This document shows, one piece after another, positions 50,512 through 52,007 of a stretch of DNA of 52,007 bases. Where the stretch lies: the NCBI RefSeq assembly GCF_001642475.1, contig NW_019174092.1, positions 1 to 52,007 of the forward strand. Direction: 5' to 3'. Origin of the DNA: Fonsecaea monophora (Eukaryota; Ascomycota; Eurotiomycetes; Chaetothyriales; Herpotrichiellaceae). The number at the start of each line of letters is the position of its first letter. The stretch's first letter is position 1. The notes beneath the pieces are model-generated. The model saw only the letters and a list, made by a program, of their open reading frames with translations. It did no database searches and was not told the origin of the DNA. A program made the translations under genes and the position numbers.

Positions 50512-51522
50512 ATGGCCTCGAGTGATCACCAAATGTTCCCTGTAACCCTCGAGAGAACCCCCACATCGATCGACAAACCATTCACCCTTCGCCGGCTATA
50601 CGAGACCGGTAACCTGAGGAGATCCGGGCTCTTGGAGCAGCCTGAACCAAGCCAATACCTGAACAAAAAGATTTGCGCCATACGGGGCAACGTTGTCCAG
50701 CTCCTCGTCGATGGAGTTATCACCGCTGCCAACACGGAGCTCTCCGGCAGTCATTTTGCCAACAACGTCGATAGTGGCGTTCACGAAGCTGGCGGCCAGC
50801 GACTACGCCAGGCGTGCCGTGCCTTGGGAGGTTGCGCGGTCGGTGGCGCAAAGGCCACCAACGGCCACGGCCTTGCGGCCAGGTGGCTGATCCACGCGGT
50901 GGCTCCGGTCTTCAGCAGCGCCATGCAAGGTGAGCGTGGACTCCAGCTCAGGTCCGCATATCTCAATGGAATGCGATGCGCCGTCCAAAATCGGTGCCGC
51001 ACGATTGCCATTTCGTGTTTGTCCATCGGGCCGTATGGCTTCCCAACCGGGACGTCGGCAATGATTGCTCTTGAAGCAGTCAAAGAGTTCCTGCAAGGCC
51101 CCAGTGGGCATGTCCTCAGAAAGGTTATCCTTGTCGTTACCACCCTCCATGAAGCCGAGGTCTATGCGATGTGCTTGCCGTACGTGTCCCCTTGCATCCC
51201 TCTCGTTGCTGTACTGTGCTAACTTTGTACTTGATCTAGGCGATACTTTCCTCCGACGCGTTCTGACCTCGGTCTCCCGCCGACCGAGCCCCTCCTGCCC
51301 ACACTTACCTTTCAGCCTTGGGGCCCATCGGGCTACAGGAATTCTGGCCCGTATGGGCAGATCTTTTGCCACCCAGCTGTAGGAAATGCAGACAACGCGG
51401 TGGAACCAGAGGAGAGGAGAGCGCCAATTGAGACACTGGCAGTCGACGATCGCGCCGAGGACCCGGCCAGCCTCCTCGCAGCCATGAAGGACACCTTTCG
51501 TGGTTGGTTTGCCTGTTTTTGA
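50512..51522 (+). CDS. Macrodomain protein (ADP-ribose binding/hydrolase-like)
   Basis: Exons 50512-51179 and 51240-51522, joined by a 60-nt intron (GTACGT...TCTAG, GCTAAC branch), give 316 codons. The macrodomain starts at about residue 54: CAIRGNVVQLLVDGVITAAN, with Asn74 of the family's NAAN position, a loop NNVDSGVHEAGG (84-95), then CRALGGCAVGGAKATNGHGL and WLIHAV. The second binding loop is LSIGPYGFP (170-178) and the last strand VILVVTT. Such proteins bind ADP-ribose and may remove it from proteins. The usual GGGGVD glycines are replaced by ANNVD, so binding may differ. The C-terminal extension (about 95 residues) is Pro-rich and unique. The ATG follows CACCACA, a good fungal context. 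No defect is visible. Confidence 0.88.
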
Positions 51523-52007
51523 TTCGTTGTTTACAACATCTCACAACCGCACGATCACATGGCGAACGTTTTCACTTTGAACCCTTGGTCCTTTGACCGA
51601 GAGACAGGCCGTGGGGCCAATTTCGACTGGTGTATGGGGGGAGAAGTGCTCTGCAAAGGCAGGCACAGTATGGATACTGGAAGAATGATGGGAATCCCAC
51701 ACACACTACATTTTTATTCATTGTGTGTTGACCCCCATGATCATGACCATCCACCGGTCGTGTTGGTCGTCTGTGCAAAAACCTCGATTTCTATCCGAGT
51801 GTACTTCTATCCTTGCTTTACAAGTGTTACTGCTCGCGAAATGGCGACATTGGTATGATTTAGCTGAGGCAGGATTGAGAACTGATAATCGATATCTGAT
51901 AGTACAATGGCGAATACTTACCCCCTGATTTCTCCTGGTAAACAGCCCGCCCGCTGGCAGTTGCGTGGACCAGAAAACATTTTGGAGGGTTTGAGGAGGG
52001 GGGGGGG
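51523..52007. other. Stretch without recognisable gene at window end
   Basis: No supported feature. Near 51880-51905 GATAATCGATATCTGATAGT resembles the GATA-rich dispersed family. The window ends in a G run. Confidence 0.4.

Noticed and set aside
1..52007. CRISPR arrays and tRNA genes
   Set aside because: The tandem repeats lack unique spacers of constant length and the context is fungal; no A-box/B-box tRNA arrangement was found by eye.

Overview
The window looks like an accessory, repeat-rich stretch of a filamentous ascomycete (Pezizomycotina) genome. The clearest evidence is a complete MAT1-1-1 alpha-box mating-type gene with two short introns (37.9-39.1 kb). Short fungal introns with CTAAC-like branch sites, Ty3/gypsy and Ty1/copia remnants, a PIF/Harbinger relic and an 18S rDNA fragment fit this. 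Eurotiomycetes or a related class is a reasonable guess, but the sequence alone does not settle it. Most of the window is not intact genes: short shards of recognisable genes, minisatellites and diverged duplications dominate.

Layout. 0.4-12 kb: gene graveyard with a diverged 18S rRNA fragment, shards resembling PWP2 and xanthine dehydrogenase, a fold-back repeat and minisatellites. 12.1-13.5 kb: a divergent histone H3 variant gene with intact splicing, followed by a ten-unit 12-bp TGTTACA array. 13.5-18.8 kb: decayed sequence with one quinone-oxidoreductase shard. 19.2-20.5 kb: a five-exon gene of unknown function with one nonsense codon, cut at its 3' end by a probable LTR. 20.5-25.3 kb: a broken Ty3/gypsy chromovirus on the minus strand with an intact, intron-containing Cys-rich gene antisense to it, between pol and the 3' LTR. 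25.4-26.2 kb: a copia relic. 26.8-34.2 kb: an inverted repeat pair enclosing an SNF2 helicase shard, a Harbinger relic, tandem repeats and a second copy of the fold-back repeat. 35.9-39.1 kb: the mating-type region, with MAT1-1-1 divergent from a MAT1-1-4-like candidate and one more small ORF. 39.1-50.3 kb: unrecognised coding-like remnants, 550-590 bp tandem duplications and minisatellites. 50.4-51.5 kb: an intact macrodomain gene.

The most unusual signal is shared by two otherwise unrelated genes, the H3 variant and the 344-codon nuclear-type gene. All six of their coding introns, and a probable 5'UTR intron, contain the heptamer TGTTACA or its complement TGTAACA, often as exact 12-bp tandem arrays. 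None of the five introns in the other gene models of this window has it. Both genes also have the same E-box-containing 13-mer upstream. The same 12-bp arrays occur alone at four further places. This suggests a gene family marked by a heptamer that is either an intron feature or the site of an unknown binding or recombination activity.
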